Below, piece after piece: positions 20,240 to 30,518 of a DNA stretch of 64,000 bases. Under the pieces are notes generated by a model. It was not told the DNA's origin. It saw nothing but the letters and a program-made list of their open reading frames with translations, and searched no databases. This DNA comes from [Eubacterium] eligens ATCC 27750 (GTDB taxonomy: Bacteria > Bacillota > Clostridia > Lachnospirales > Lachnospiraceae), in assembly GCF_000146185.1 (NCBI RefSeq), contig NC_012778.1, forward strand, positions 700,001-764,000, written 5' to 3'. Position 1 is the first letter of the stretch. The number at the start of each line of letters is the position of its first letter. The translations under genes and the position numbers were made by a program.

Positions 20240-20959
20240 ATGGTAGCTTTATATGGTTATTATGGATATGGATATTACTATGATCCAATGTACATTCTGA
20301 TAATAATATCATGTGTTATTGCACTGATAGCGCAGGTAAAGGTAAAAAGCACATTTAACAAGTATTCCAAGGTGTCATCTTCAAAAGGAATGACAGGCGC
20401 AATGGTCGCAGAGCAGCTCTTAAGAAGCCAGGGAATATATGATGTATCTATTCAGAGAGTATCAGGAAGCCTGACAGATAATTATAACCCAAGAAATAAG
20501 ACACTTAACCTGTCAGATTCTGTGTATAATTCAACATCTGTTGCTGCTATCGGAGTTGCAGCCCATGAAACAGGACATGCCATACAGCATGCTTATGGAT
20601 ATGGTCCATTAAGCTTCAGGACAGCGTTGTTTCCGTTAGCCAGTGTTGGTTCACAGGTATCATGGATACTTATTGTACTTGGACTTATATTTGGCTCAAC
20701 TAATATACTTATAGATATTGGTATTCTTATGTTCAGTCTGGCAGTACTTTTCCAGCTTGTAACATTACCGGTTGAGTTTAATGCTTCGGCAAGAGCATTA
20801 CAGCTTCTTGAATCAGAAGGATTCCTGTATGGAGATGAGAACAGACAGGCAAAAAAGGTGCTTTCAGCAGCAGCCATGACATATGTTGCGGCAGCAGCCA
20901 CAGCAATTTTACAGCTTTTAAGACTGATTTATTTATTTGGAGGAAGACGCCGTGACTGA
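20240..20959 (+). CDS. Membrane zinc metallopeptidase (putative neutral zinc peptidase family)
   Basis: A 239-aa integral membrane protease-like protein. Seen: a Tyr/Gly-rich N-terminus, a first transmembrane helix (about residues 12-30), the zinc motif HETGH in IGVAAHETGHAIQHA, and two or three further hydrophobic segments, with an EFNAS segment (about residues 180-185) that may give the third zinc ligand. It matches the zinc-peptidase family common in Firmicutes next to rsmB. The ATG at 20240 has AGAGG upstream; an in-frame ATG at 20219 has none. Substrate unknown. Confidence 0.85.
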   Translation: MVALYGYYGYGYYYDPMYILIIISCVIALIAQVKVKSTFNKYSKVSSSKGMTGAMVAEQLLRSQGIYDVSIQRVSGSLTDNYNPRNKTLNLSDSVYNSTSVAAIGVAAHETGHAIQHAYGYGPLSFRTALFPLASVGSQVSWILIVLGLIFGSTNILIDIGILMFSLAVLFQLVTLPVEFNASARALQLLESEGFLYGDENRQAKKVLSAAAMTYVAAAATAILQLLRLIYLFGGRRRD

Positions 20960-22256
20960 TTCGGTGAATTTAAGGGCAGTTGTACTGGATATACTTATGG
21001 AAATCAATGAGAAGGGTGAATTTTCACACCTTCTCATTAATAATGCACTGACAAAATACCAGTATCTTGATAAGAATAAGAGAGCATTTATAAGCAGGTT
21101 GTCTCTCGGAACTATTGAGAACAGGATTGAACTTGACTATATAATTGACCAGTATTCAAAGACTCCTGTAAGAAAGATGAAACCACTTATAAGAAATATA
21201 TGTGAAATGTCTGTATACCAGATAATATATATGGATAATATCCCTGATTCGGCAGTGTGCAATGAGGCTGTGAAGCTGGCTACAAAACGTGGATTCACAG
21301 GGCTTAAGGGGTTTGTGAACGGAGTCTTAAGAAACATTGCAAGAAATAAAGACAATATTTCATATCCTGACAGAAATAAGGATATTGAACAGTACCTTTC
21401 TGTAAAATACTCAATGCCATTATGGATAGTTAAAATGTGGCACAGTCAGCTTGGAATTGATATGACTGAGGAAATTCTAGCAGGCTTTAAGCAGGAGAAA
21501 AAGACTTATATAAGATGTAATACGGCAAAGGCTACGGTTGAAGAAATAAAGAAGATTCTTTCACAGGAAAGCGTATCTGTAGCAGAAGTTGAAGGTATAC
21601 AATATGCTTTAGAGATTAAGGACTATGATTATATAGCCGGACTTAAGAGTTTCAGGGATGGTCTGTACCAGATACAGGATATAAGCTCTATGACAGCAGG
21701 ATATATGACAGGATTCAAGGCTGGTGACACAGTAATTGATGTGTGTGCGGCACCGGGAGGAAAGAGCATTAATGCGGCGATAAGCGTTGGTGCTGATGGT
21801 AAGGTATATTCAAGGGATGTATCAGACTATAAGGCAGGGCTTATTGAAGAAAATGTATTAAGGCTCGGACTTAATAATATAGAAGTCCAGGTAAAAGATG
21901 CACTCGTAATGGATGAATCTATGAGAGAGAAGGCAGATGTTGTTATAGCAGACCTTCCATGCTCAGGACTTGGCGTTATGGGAAGAAAGCCTGATATCAG
22001 ATATAATATAACAGAGGACAAGCTTGTTTCATTAAAAGAGCTGCAGCAGAGCATACTTTCTGTAGTACAGGCATATGTTAAGCAGGGCGGTATAATGATG
22101 TACAGTACATGTACAATTAATTCAGAAGAGAATGAAGCCAATGCTGACTGGTTATGTAAAGAATATGGCTTTAAGAAGATAGAATACAGACAGATTCTGC
22201 CGGGAAAGAATGGCGGAACAGATGGGTTCTTTGTCGCAAAACTTAGGAGAGAATAG
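20952..22256 (+). CDS. rsmB: 16S rRNA m5C967 methyltransferase
   Basis: A 434-aa SAM-dependent RNA methyltransferase. Seen: an N-terminal NusB-like RNA-binding domain (about residues 1-135), then a Rossmann domain with VCAAPGGKS, the catalytic motif ADLPCSGLGVMGRKPDI and a second Cys in YSTCTINSEEN. Start chosen at GTG 20952, with GGAGGA 7 bases upstream; it overlaps the end of the metallopeptidase gene by 8 bases. Confidence 0.94.
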   Translation: MTDSVNLRAVVLDILMEINEKGEFSHLLINNALTKYQYLDKNKRAFISRLSLGTIENRIELDYIIDQYSKTPVRKMKPLIRNICEMSVYQIIYMDNIPDSAVCNEAVKLATKRGFTGLKGFVNGVLRNIARNKDNISYPDRNKDIEQYLSVKYSMPLWIVKMWHSQLGIDMTEEILAGFKQEKKTYIRCNTAKATVEEIKKILSQESVSVAEVEGIQYALEIKDYDYIAGLKSFRDGLYQIQDISSMTAGYMTGFKAGDTVIDVCAAPGGKSINAAISVGADGKVYSRDVSDYKAGLIEENVLRLGLNNIEVQVKDALVMDESMREKADVVIADLPCSGLGVMGRKPDIRYNITEDKLVSLKELQQSILSVVQAYVKQGGIMMYSTCTINSEENEANADWLCKEYGFKKIEYRQILPGKNGGTDGFFVAKLRRE

Positions 22257-22258
22257 AC

Positions 22259-23311
22259 ATGACAGATATTAAGTCACTTAATTATGACGAACTTGTAACA
22301 TATATGGCCGGACTTGGTGAGAAGAAGTTCAGGGCTGGGCAGCTATATCAGTGGATGCATGAAAAGCTGGCAGACAGCTTTGATGAATGTACCAATCTTT
22401 CCAATGCATTAAGGCAGAAGTTAAAGGAAACATCAGAATATGTATGTCTTGAGCCTGTCAGGGTACAGCATTCAAAGCTTGACGGAACAGAAAAATATCT
22501 GTTCAGATTATCAGATGGTAATTATGTTGAAAGCGTACTCATGAAATATCATCATGGTAATTCAGTGTGTATATCTTCACAGGTAGGCTGCCGTATGGGC
22601 TGCCGTTTCTGTGCATCTACACTTAATGGAAAAGTCAGGGATTTAAGACCATCTGAAATGCTTGACCAGATATACAGAATACAGAAGATTACAGGGGAGC
22701 GAGTAAGCAATGTTGTAGTTATGGGTTCAGGAGAGCCAATGGATAACTATGATAATCTTATTAAGTTCATAGAACTTCTCAATGACGAGAGGGGGCTTAA
22801 CATAAGCCAGCGTAATATTACTGTATCATCATGTGGAATAGTACCTAAGCTAAAGGAACTTGCTGACCTTAAGCTGCAGATTACTCTTGCTATTTCACTT
22901 CATGCTCCAAATGATGAACTAAGAAAGACAATGATGCCTATAGCTAATAAATATTCAATAGAAGAGATAATGGATGTATGCAGGTATTACATAGAATGTA
23001 CAGGCAGAAGAATCTCATTTGAATACAGTCTTGTTAAAGGCGTCAATGATTCAATGGAATGTGCAAAGCAGTTGATTGAACTTGTTAAGGGCATGAATTG
23101 CCATATTAATCTTATACCTGTTAATCCTATCAAGGAGCGTGATTATAAGCAGACAGGTAAGGAGGAAGTGTACGCATTTAAAAATAAACTTGAAAAGAAC
23201 GGAATAAATGTTACAATTAGAAGAGAAATGGGCAGAGATATTGATGGTGCCTGTGGACAGTTAAGGAATAAGTATATGGAGGATATCGATGAGAGCGACG
23301 GCGGTTACTGA
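22259..23311 (+). CDS. rlmN: 23S rRNA (A2503-C2) / tRNA (A37-C2) methyltransferase RlmN
   Basis: A 350-aa radical-SAM methyltransferase. Seen: N-terminal RAGQLYQWMHEK, the [4Fe-4S] motif CRMGCRFCAST, GSGEPMDNYDN, SLHAPNDELRKTMMPIANKY and a C-terminal RREMGRDIDGACGQL containing the second catalytic Cys. It is RlmN rather than Cfr by the overall pattern. It overlaps prpC by 23 bases. Confidence 0.96.
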   Translation: MTDIKSLNYDELVTYMAGLGEKKFRAGQLYQWMHEKLADSFDECTNLSNALRQKLKETSEYVCLEPVRVQHSKLDGTEKYLFRLSDGNYVESVLMKYHHGNSVCISSQVGCRMGCRFCASTLNGKVRDLRPSEMLDQIYRIQKITGERVSNVVVMGSGEPMDNYDNLIKFIELLNDERGLNISQRNITVSSCGIVPKLKELADLKLQITLAISLHAPNDELRKTMMPIANKYSIEEIMDVCRYYIECTGRRISFEYSLVKGVNDSMECAKQLIELVKGMNCHINLIPVNPIKERDYKQTGKEEVYAFKNKLEKNGINVTIRREMGRDIDGACGQLRNKYMEDIDESDGGY

Positions 23312-24008
23312 TATTGGCAAAACTCGTGCCGTTAATCAGGATTATGTATATACATCAGTTGACAGTATTGGATGTCTGCCTAATCTTTTTATTGTTGCAG
23401 ATGGAATGGGAGGACACAAGGCTGGGGATACAGCATCACGGTTTACTGTAGAGACTGTTAAAAGACTTATTTCTGAGTCAGATCAGACCGATGCAATATC
23501 GGTTATAAATCAGGCGGTAAAAGAAGTTAATACTCTGCTGATAGAAAAGGCATCTGAATCAGAAGAATATTATGGAATGGGAACAACACTGGTTATTGCA
23601 AGCATTTTTGATAATGCGTTAAGGGTTGCTAATGTAGGTGATAGCAGGTTGTATGTTATAGATGATAATATTACTCAGATAACACGAGACCATTCTTTAG
23701 TAGAAGAGATGGTGCTTGCTGGACAGTTAAGCAAGAGTGAAGCAAGAACACATGCAAAGAAGAATGTTATTACAAGGGCAATAGGAGGAGAAGAACAGGT
23801 AGAACCGGAAATGTTCTCTATAGATCTTAAAGCAGATAGTAAAATTCTTATGTGTTCGGATGGTCTTACTAATATGCTTGAGGATAATGATATCTTAAGC
23901 ATTGTGAAGAAACATGCCGATATACAAGAAGCAGCGAGAGAACTGGTTGCAAGAGCTAATGAGAATGGTGGGAAAGATAATATTTCAGTTATAATTGTAG
24001 AGCTGTAG
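23289..24008 (+). CDS. prpC: PP2C-type Ser/Thr phosphatase (PrpC/Stp)
   Basis: A 239-aa metal-dependent phosphatase that opposes the PASTA kinase. Seen: N-terminal TDIGKTRAVNQDY, VADGMGGHKAGD with the metal Asp, GTTLV, VGDSRLY, the late metal Asp in CSDGLT, and GGKDNISVI. GGAGGA precedes the ATG, which lies inside rlmN. It abuts the kinase gene (stop and next reading frame overlap). Confidence 0.95.
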   Translation: MRATAVTDIGKTRAVNQDYVYTSVDSIGCLPNLFIVADGMGGHKAGDTASRFTVETVKRLISESDQTDAISVINQAVKEVNTLLIEKASESEEYYGMGTTLVIASIFDNALRVANVGDSRLYVIDDNITQITRDHSLVEEMVLAGQLSKSEARTHAKKNVITRAIGGEEQVEPEMFSIDLKADSKILMCSDGLTNMLEDNDILSIVKKHADIQEAARELVARANENGGKDNISVIIVEL

Positions 24009-24025
24009 TGGAAGGAATAATATTT

Positions 24026-26017
24026 ATGTTAAGAAAAGGAATGTTTTTAGCAGACAGATATGAAATAATTGAGCAGATTGGTACAGGCGGAATGTCTGAT
24101 GTCTATAAAGCCAAGTGCCATAAGCTTAACAGATTTGTGGCTATTAAGGTTATGAAGTCGGAATTTAGTGAAGATAAAACATTTGTATCTAAATTCAGAG
24201 CAGAGGCACAGTCAGTTGCTGGATTTACACATCCTAATATTGTTAATGTATATGATGTAGGCGACGAGAATGGTATCTATTATATAGTTATGGAGCTTGT
24301 TGAGGGTATCACACTTAAGAAGTATATTGAAAAGCGTGGAAGAATACCGTTTAAAGAAGCTGTAAGTATTGCAATTCAGGTTGCTAATGGTCTGGATGCA
24401 GCACATAAGCATAATATTGTTCACAGGGATATCAAGCCACAGAATATTATTATATCTAAGGAAGGCAAGGTCAAGGTAACAGACTTTGGAATTGCCAAGG
24501 TTGCTTCATCTAGTACAATTAATTCGTCATCAACTATGGGTTCTGTCCATTACATTTCACCTGAACAGGCAAGAGGTGGATATTCTGATGCAAGGAGTGA
24601 TTTATACTCACTTGGTATTACTATATTTGAAATGCTTACAGGTACAGTGCCGTTTGATGGGGATTCTACAGTTGCAGTTGCAGTGCAGCATATTCAGGAT
24701 GAAATACCTGCACCTTCTACAGTCACTGATGATATACCGCTCAGCATAGACAGGATAGTACTTAAGCTTACGCAGAAAAAGCCGGATAGAAGATATCAGA
24801 CAGCGGCAGAACTTATTACTGATTTAAAGAAATCGCTTGTTATGCCAGATACAGATTTTGTTGTTATGGCACCTTTATATGGGGCATCAGGCTCAGCCGC
24901 AAAAGTAATGCCTGCTAATAATAATCCGGTTAAGGATGAAGAAGATAATTTATCAGATGACATGTTATCAGATGATGATTTTCTAGATGATTCGGAAGAT
25001 GAAGAAGATGATGAACAATCTAAGAATGAATTAGAAGATGATAGTGATGATTCTGATATTGACGATGAGAATAATGATAAGCTGGATCTGATTATGAAGA
25101 TAATAGGTATAGGAATAGCAGTTATTATTCTTATAGTAACTATATTCATAATTGTTAAACTTGTTGGAAGTACGAAATCTAATAAGCGTAATAATGAAAG
25201 CTCACAGACAACAGAAAGCTCTATAGAGCATACAAGTACATCAGCTGATGACAAGAATAAAGTTACAGTTCCAAAGGTAGAAGGAATGACAAAGGATGAG
25301 GCTATCAAGGCTCTTAATGAGGTTGGACTTGGATATCGTGCAGTGGTACAGAATTCTGATACAGTATCTGAAGGAACAGTTATTTCACAGGGAACAGCGG
25401 CTGGAAAGAAGGTTGCTAAAAATACACAGATAATTATTACAGTCAGTGGCGGTAAGGAAGTAAAGAATATTACAGTTCCATCTGTTACTGGAAAGACAGA
25501 GAGCGAAGCCAGAACTGCACTTGAGGCTGATGGTTTCGGAGTTGATGTTGATTATCAGTATAGCAGTACAGTTGAGAATGGTAAAGTAATCAAGGCATCA
25601 CCTTCAGGAAGCGTTGCGCAGGGCTCTACTATAACAATTACTGTAAGTCGAGGAAAAGAAATTAAGAATGTAACAATGGCTAATCTTGTTGGAATGACAG
25701 AAGGTCAGGCTAGGCAGTGGCTCCAGAATAATGGCCTTAATGTCGAGGTATTACCTGCAACAACGACTGGAACATTAGGAAATGTTATACATTGTAATTA
25801 TTCTGAAGGAACTTTAGTTCCAGAGGGAACAACAGTTACAATTACTGTAAGTAAAAAGCAGGAGCAAACAACAAAGACAACTGAAGCTGATAAGAATAAC
25901 AATACTAATCAGGGTGGCAGTTCGAATAATAATTCGAATGGAAACAATAATGCAAATGGAAATAATTCTAATTCGAATAATCAGCCCAATAATGCAGAAC
26001 AGAAGCCACAGAATTAA
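24026..26017 (+). CDS. prkC: PASTA-domain Ser/Thr protein kinase (PrkC/Stk)
   Basis: A 663-aa membrane sensor kinase. Seen: kinase domain (about residues 9-270) with GTGGMSDVYKA, VAIKVMK, HRDIKPQNI, DFGIAKV and SPEQARG; a very acidic linker (about 300-350); one transmembrane helix (about 357-380); three extracellular PASTA repeats (starting near 412, 481 and 550), which bind peptidoglycan fragments in this family; and an Asn/Ser-rich tail. The ATG at 24026 follows GGAAGGA; a GTG at 24008 is the alternative. Kinase and phosphatase adjacent to rsgA is a standard Firmicutes arrangement. Confidence 0.95.
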   Translation: MLRKGMFLADRYEIIEQIGTGGMSDVYKAKCHKLNRFVAIKVMKSEFSEDKTFVSKFRAEAQSVAGFTHPNIVNVYDVGDENGIYYIVMELVEGITLKKYIEKRGRIPFKEAVSIAIQVANGLDAAHKHNIVHRDIKPQNIIISKEGKVKVTDFGIAKVASSSTINSSSTMGSVHYISPEQARGGYSDARSDLYSLGITIFEMLTGTVPFDGDSTVAVAVQHIQDEIPAPSTVTDDIPLSIDRIVLKLTQKKPDRRYQTAAELITDLKKSLVMPDTDFVVMAPLYGASGSAAKVMPANNNPVKDEEDNLSDDMLSDDDFLDDSEDEEDDEQSKNELEDDSDDSDIDDENNDKLDLIMKIIGIGIAVIILIVTIFIIVKLVGSTKSNKRNNESSQTTESSIEHTSTSADDKNKVTVPKVEGMTKDEAIKALNEVGLGYRAVVQNSDTVSEGTVISQGTAAGKKVAKNTQIIITVSGGKEVKNITVPSVTGKTESEARTALEADGFGVDVDYQYSSTVENGKVIKASPSGSVAQGSTITITVSRGKEIKNVTMANLVGMTEGQARQWLQNNGLNVEVLPATTTGTLGNVIHCNYSEGTLVPEGTTVTITVSKKQEQTTKTTEADKNNNTNQGGSSNNNSNGNNNANGNNSNSNNQPNNAEQKPQN

Positions 26018-26035
26018 TCAGGTATAATTATTTAT

Positions 26036-26926
26036 ATGCAGGGAAAGATAATTAAAGGTATCGCTGGTTTCTACTATATACATGTAGAAGCCAGCGGTAT
26101 TTATGAATGTAAGGCAAAAGGAATATTCAGAAACCGACACATTAAACCACTGGTTGGTGATAATGTGGAGATTGAGGTTATTGATAAAGATAATTTCAAG
26201 GGAAATGTGGTGGACATCCTTCCAAGAAAGAACGAACTTATAAGACCAGCTTCTGCTAATATCGACCAGGCAATGGTTATATTTGCAGTAAAGACGCCAG
26301 AACCTAATTTTAATCTGCTTGATAAATTCATTCTTATGATGAATTATCAGGATGTTCCGACAGTTGTATGTTTCAATAAAGAAGAACTGGCTGATGATGA
26401 ATATAAGAATGAATTAAAGAAAAAGTATGAGGGGTGTGGATGTGAATGCATATTTATAAGTGCAAAGAATAATATTGGCATTGACAGGATAATGGAAGTA
26501 CTGAAAGGAAAGACAACAGTACTTGCAGGCCCTTCAGGAGTTGGCAAATCAACACTTACCAATCTGCTTATACCGGACATGGAAGAGCAGGGAGAAGTCA
26601 GCCAGACAGGAGAAGTAAGCAGGATAGGCCGAGGAAGGCATACTACAAGACATTCCGAGATATACAATGTATGCAAGGAAACATATATATGTGATACGCC
26701 GGGATTTACATCACTTAATCTTCCGGATGTTGAGAAAGAAGATTTAAGATTTTACTTTGAAGAGTTTGTACCATTTGAAGGAAAGTGCAGATTCAATGGA
26801 TGCATGCATGTAAGCGAACCGGGATGTGCGGTAAAACAGGCAGTTGAAAATGGAATTATTAATTATGACAGATACAAGTCATATACAGATATATTTGAAG
26901 AAATAAAGAACAAGAAGAAGTACTAG
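26036..26926 (+). CDS. rsgA: Ribosome small-subunit-dependent GTPase A
   Basis: A 296-aa circularly permuted GTPase for late 30S assembly. Seen: N-terminal OB-fold, then G motifs in permuted order: FNKEELAD (G4), SAKNNIGI (G5), GPSGVGKSTL (G1), GRGRHTTRH (G2), DTPGFTSL (G3), and a C-terminal zinc motif with C and H residues (CRFNGCMHVSEPGCAV). Confidence 0.95.
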   Translation: MQGKIIKGIAGFYYIHVEASGIYECKAKGIFRNRHIKPLVGDNVEIEVIDKDNFKGNVVDILPRKNELIRPASANIDQAMVIFAVKTPEPNFNLLDKFILMMNYQDVPTVVCFNKEELADDEYKNELKKKYEGCGCECIFISAKNNIGIDRIMEVLKGKTTVLAGPSGVGKSTLTNLLIPDMEEQGEVSQTGEVSRIGRGRHTTRHSEIYNVCKETYICDTPGFTSLNLPDVEKEDLRFYFEEFVPFEGKCRFNGCMHVSEPGCAVKQAVENGIINYDRYKSYTDIFEEIKNKKKY

Positions 26927-26956
26927 AAGTACTTGCAAACAGAAAGGTTGTTAAAT

Positions 26957-27625
26957 ATGAGTGATTTGAAAAAAATTTTGTCACCATCAATATTATCGGC
27001 AGACTTCAAGAAATTAGGAGAAGAGCTTGAAACAATTGATAAGGCAGGAGCTGAATATGTTCATGTAGATGTTATGGATGGACTTTTTGTAAAGAGTATT
27101 TCATTCGGAATGCCGGTTATTAAGTCAGCAAGAAGTGCAACTGACAAGGTTTTTGATGTACATCTTATGATTGAAGAGCCTATAAGATATATAGAAGACT
27201 TTGTTAAGGCAGGCGCTGATATAATTACAGTACATGTTGAAGCGTGTAAGGATGTTGTTGCTACATTAGAAAAGATTAAGGAATGTGGTGTAAAAGCAGC
27301 TATAACACTTAATCCTCCGACACCGGTATCAGCAATTGAGCCTTATCTTGATAAGGTAGATATGGTTCTTGTAATGAGCGTTAATCCGGGATTTGGGGGA
27401 CAGAAGTTTATACCGGAATCACTTGATAAAGTAAAAGAAATAAGAAGTTTATTAGATGCTAAAGGACTTGATACAGATATTGAGATTGATGGTGGGGTGA
27501 ATGCTGGAAATCTTGCATCAGTTCTTGAGGCAGGTGCTAATGTAATAGTAGCAGGTTCAGCAATATTTTCTGGAGATGTAGCTGATAATGTTAAGAAGTT
27601 TAAAGAAATAATGGGCGCGTGGTAA
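26957..27625 (+). CDS. rpe: Ribulose-phosphate 3-epimerase
   Basis: A 222-aa TIM-barrel enzyme of the pentose phosphate pathway. Seen: LSPSILSADF, HVDVMDGLFV, FDVHLMIEEP, SVNPGFGGQKF and EIDGGVNAGN, covering the metal ligands and phosphate site. The ATG at 26957 follows AAAGG; an in-frame upstream start begins in the rsgA end. Last gene of the ftsK run. Confidence 0.96.
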   Translation: MSDLKKILSPSILSADFKKLGEELETIDKAGAEYVHVDVMDGLFVKSISFGMPVIKSARSATDKVFDVHLMIEEPIRYIEDFVKAGADIITVHVEACKDVVATLEKIKECGVKAAITLNPPTPVSAIEPYLDKVDMVLVMSVNPGFGGQKFIPESLDKVKEIRSLLDAKGLDTDIEIDGGVNAGNLASVLEAGANVIVAGSAIFSGDVADNVKKFKEIMGAW

Positions 27626-27640
27626 AACCACACGCCCATT
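27610..27640. terminator. Bidirectional terminator hairpin between rpe and ychF
   Basis: A 13-bp stem with one mismatch (AATGGGCGCGTGG / CCACACGCCCATT) encloses a five-base loop containing the rpe stop codon. It sits between converging genes and could serve both; T-runs are weak on either side. Confidence 0.65.
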
Positions 27641-27644
27641 AATA

Positions 27645-28742
27645 TTATACATTGAATCTGAAAAGGATTACATCACCATCTTTAACGACATATTCTTTGC
27701 CTTCCATTCTTACAAGACCTTTCTCTTTGGCTCCATTATATGAACCACAGTCAAGTAAATCCTGATAGTAAACAACTTCTGCTTTAATAAAGCCTCTTTC
27801 AAAATCGCTGTGAATCTTTCCGGCAGCCTGCGGAGCTTTGGTTCCCTTAGTGATTGTCCATGCTCTGGTTTCGGTCTCGCCTGCTGTTAAGTAGCTGATA
27901 AGACCAAGAATACGGTAGCTTGCTGCAATAAGCTTATCAAGACCTGATGAACTTATACCAAGATCTTCAAGGAACATCTTCTTCTCATCATCATCTAATT
28001 CTGAGATTTCCTGTTCAATCTGCGCACAGATAACAAAAACTTCACAGTTATCCTTCTTAGAGTATTCTCTTACTCTTGCAACATATTCATTGTCAGCACC
28101 ATCATTAGCAAGGTCGTCCTCTGATACGTTAGCTGCGAAGATTACAGGCTTGGCTGTAAGAAGGTTGTATTCCTTTAAAAATGCTTCTTCATCTTCATCC
28201 TGACATTCAAAGTTCTTAGCTAAATTACCTTCCTCAAGGAATGCCTTAAGTCTTTCAAGAAGGTCACATTCTTTAGCAATATCTTTATTGTTATATGAAG
28301 CACGCTTCTGTTTAGCGAGTCTTCTGTCTAATACTTCAATATCTGAGAATATAAGTTCAAGGTTAATGGTTTCAATATCTCTTATAGGATCAATAGAGCC
28401 ATCAACATGAACGATGTTAGAATCCTCAAAGCATCTTACGACATGAACGATAGCATCAACCTCGCGGATGTTGGCAAGGAACTGGTTTCCAAGACCTTCA
28501 CCCTTAGATGCACCTTTAACAAGACCTGCAATATCTACGAATTCGATAACAGCAGGTGTTATCTTGGCTGAATTATATAAAGCGGCAAGCTTGTCAAGTC
28601 TGTCATCCGGAACTGCAACAACACCGACATTAGGGTCAATTGTACAGAAAGGATAGTTGGCTGACTCTGCTCCTGCCTTAGTAAGTGAATTAAAAAGGGT
28701 ACTTTTGCCGACATTAGGCAAACCCACGATACCAAGCTTCAT
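27645..28742 (-). CDS. ychF: YchF/Obg-like ATPase
   Basis: A 365-aa conserved nucleotide-binding protein that prefers ATP over GTP and associates with ribosomes. Seen: P-loop GLPNVGKST (residues 6-14), [16 protein letters not shown], a non-canonical specificity motif (AANVSED in place of NKxD), a coiled-coil insert and a C-terminal TGS domain. GAGGAG lies before its start. Confidence 0.95.
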   Translation of the reverse strand: MKLGIVGLPNVGKSTLFNSLTKAGAESANYPFCTIDPNVGVVAVPDDRLDKLAALYNSAKITPAVIEFVDIAGLVKGASKGEGLGNQFLANIREVDAIVHVVRCFEDSNIVHVDGSIDPIRDIETINLELIFSDIEVLDRRLAKQKRASYNNKDIAKECDLLERLKAFLEEGNLAKNFECQDEDEEAFLKEYNLLTAKPVIFAANVSEDDLANDGADNEYVARVREYSKKDNCEVFVICAQIEQEISELDDDEKKMFLEDLGISSSGLDKLIAASYRILGLISYLTAGETETRAWTITKGTKAPQAAGKIHSDFERGFIKAEVVYYQDLLDCGSYNGAKEKGLVRMEGKEYVVKDGDVILFRFNV

Positions 28743-28825
28743 AATAGAATCTCCTCATTAATTATTCTTATGATTATTCGTTCCGGAGTTCTTAAAATGT
28801 AAAAAAGAATCCAGTACAAAATCAT

Positions 28826-28854
28826 ATTATACAAAAAATTTCATTTAAAAACAA
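28826..28854 (-). promoter_or_regulatory. Predicted sigma-A promoter of ychF
   Basis: On the minus strand TTGTTT (28854-28849) and a perfect TATAAT (28831-28826) are 17 bp apart, about 84 bases before the ychF start. The rest of the 28743-29037 gap is very A/T-rich; apart from a short CAGTT/AACTG dyad near 28972 I see no further feature. Confidence 0.6.
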
Positions 28855-29015
28855 CATATAATTTGCTTATTAAAATAATATATATATAAGTATAAAAATA
28901 TATCTATATATTGTACTGAAGATGAGGATAAAACACTATATAAGCAATCAAAACAAGAAACGGAGAAAAAGACAGTTATTAACTGCCTTCTGACGTTAAA
29001 TAAACTAAAAAAGGA

Positions 29016-29043
29016 CTTGTAATTTAAACACTTTAAGTATAAA
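29016..29043 (+). promoter_or_regulatory. Predicted promoter of the mraZ/dcw cluster
   Basis: A TATAAA -10 (29038-29043) is preceded by CTTGTA/TTGTAA at about 29016-29022, a spacer of 15-16 bp. The MraZ boxes begin 10 bases further on. Confidence 0.45.
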
Positions 29044-29052
29044 ATTGACATT

Positions 29053-29089
29053 AAAGTGGTGGAAAGTGGAGCTTAATGGTAGAAAGTGG
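29053..29089 (+). promoter_or_regulatory. MraZ operator: four AAAGTGG-type boxes at 10-bp spacing
   Basis: AAAGTGG occurs at 29053, 29063 and 29083, and a degenerate TTAATGG at 29073, so four boxes stand in exact 10-bp register just before mraZ. Known MraZ sites are direct repeats of this kind (TGGGN in E. coli, AAAGTG[T/G] in mycoplasma), one per subunit of a ring. Autoregulation of the cluster is inferred. Confidence 0.85.
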
Positions 29090-29101
29090 GGTGCGATAGT
29101 T

Positions 29102-29539
29102 ATGTTGATGGGCGAATACAACCATACAATAGATGCTAAAGGCAGACTAATCGTACCAGCTAAGTTCCGTGAGGTTCTGGGAGATGAATTCGTGGTTACC
29201 AAAGGTCTTGATAACTGCCTGTTTGTCTATCCGAATGATGAATGGCAGAAATTCGAAGAAAAGTTACAGACATTACCACTTACCAATAAGAATGCAAGAC
29301 AGTTTACTAGATTCTTTCTTGCAGGTGCAGCAAGCGTAGAAGTGGATAAGCAGGGCAGAATACTTCTTCCATCAGTATTACGCGAGTTTGCAGGATTGGA
29401 AAAAGATGTAGTTTTAGTGGGCGTTGCAAGCAGAATTGAAATCTGGAGCAAAGACCGCTGGCTGCAGAGTATCAGTACCTATGATGATGATATGGATGAA
29501 GTAGCAGCTAATATGGAGAGTCTTGGATTTTCTATATAA
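29102..29539 (+). CDS. mraZ: Transcriptional regulator MraZ
   Basis: A 145-aa protein with two AbrB-like swapped-hairpin repeats (residues about 3-50 and 75-125) carrying the hallmark [13 protein letters not shown] and [13 protein letters not shown] motifs. It represses the division/cell-wall cluster by binding its own upstream boxes. The start MLMGEY matches family starts; the longer frame runs through the operator boxes. Confidence 0.96.
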   Translation: MLMGEYNHTIDAKGRLIVPAKFREVLGDEFVVTKGLDNCLFVYPNDEWQKFEEKLQTLPLTNKNARQFTRFFLAGAASVEVDKQGRILLPSVLREFAGLEKDVVLVGVASRIEIWSKDRWLQSISTYDDDMDEVAANMESLGFSI

Positions 29540-29560
29540 TATGCAGACATGGGGTTTATT

Positions 29561-30496
29561 ATGGAATTTAAACACAAATCAGTTCTTTTGGAAGAAACAA
29601 TTGACAATCTGAATATTAAACCTGATGGAATCTATGTTGATGGAACACTTGGCGGTGCAGGACATTCATATCAGATAGCGAAAAGACTTACAGGTGGTGG
29701 CAGACTTATAGGTATAGATCAGGACGCGGACGCAATTGCGGCAGCGACAGAAAGACTTAAAGAATTTGAAGAACGCGTAACAATAGTAAGAAATAATTAT
29801 TGCAATATGGACAAGGTTCTTGATGAACTTGGAATTGATAAAGTAGATGGAATACTTCTTGATATAGGAGTTTCATCGTATCAGTTAGATACAGCAAGCA
29901 GAGGATTTACTTATAATGTAGATACTGCTCTTGATATGAGAATGGATCAGAGACAGGAGATGACAGCAAAGGATCTTGTTAATACATATAGTGAGATGGA
30001 ACTTTTCAGAATCATAAGGGATTATGGAGAGGACAGATTTGCCAAGAATATTGCTAAACACATAGTTGCGGCAAGAAAAGAAAAGCCGATAGAAACAACA
30101 TTTGAACTAAATGAGATTATAAAGGCTTCTATTCCGGCAAAGGTGAGGGCGACAGGCGGTCATCCATCAAAGAGAACATACCAGGCTATAAGAATTGAAC
30201 TTAACAGGGAATTAGATGTCTTAGAGAATTCAATTGATATGATGATAGACAGGCTTAATCCACAGGGGCGTTTATGTATCATAACATTCCATTCACTTGA
30301 GGACAGAATAGTTAAGGCAAGATTTAGAAACAATGAGAATCCATGTACATGTCCACCGGATTTCCCAGTATGTGTATGCGGAAAGAAATCAAAAGGAAAG
30401 GTTATAACAAGAAAACCTATAGTTCCCGGAGATGAAGAACTAAACGAGAATCAGAGGTCTAAAAGCTCTAAACTGAGGGTGTTTGAAAGAATATAA
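29561..30496 (+). CDS. rsmH: 16S rRNA (C1402-N4) methyltransferase
   Basis: A 311-aa SAM-dependent methyltransferase (formerly MraW). Seen: [10 protein letters not shown], the SAM loop [45 protein letters not shown] and [10 protein letters not shown]. The ATG at 29561 has GGGG at correct spacing. Confidence 0.96.
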   Translation: MEFKHKSVLLEETIDNLNIKPDGIYVDGTLGGAGHSYQIAKRLTGGGRLIGIDQDADAIAAATERLKEFEERVTIVRNNYCNMDKVLDELGIDKVDGILLDIGVSSYQLDTASRGFTYNVDTALDMRMDQRQEMTAKDLVNTYSEMELFRIIRDYGEDRFAKNIAKHIVAARKEKPIETTFELNEIIKASIPAKVRATGGHPSKRTYQAIRIELNRELDVLENSIDMMIDRLNPQGRLCIITFHSLEDRIVKARFRNNENPCTCPPDFPVCVCGKKSKGKVITRKPIVPGDEELNENQRSKSSKLRVFERI

Positions 30497-30518
30497 AACT
30501 TTTATGGAGGGGAAAGTT

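Noticed and set aside
24796..25308. 170-residue minus-strand Ser-rich frame
   Set aside because: It mirrors the acidic low-complexity linker of the PASTA kinase; no ribosome site or promoter.
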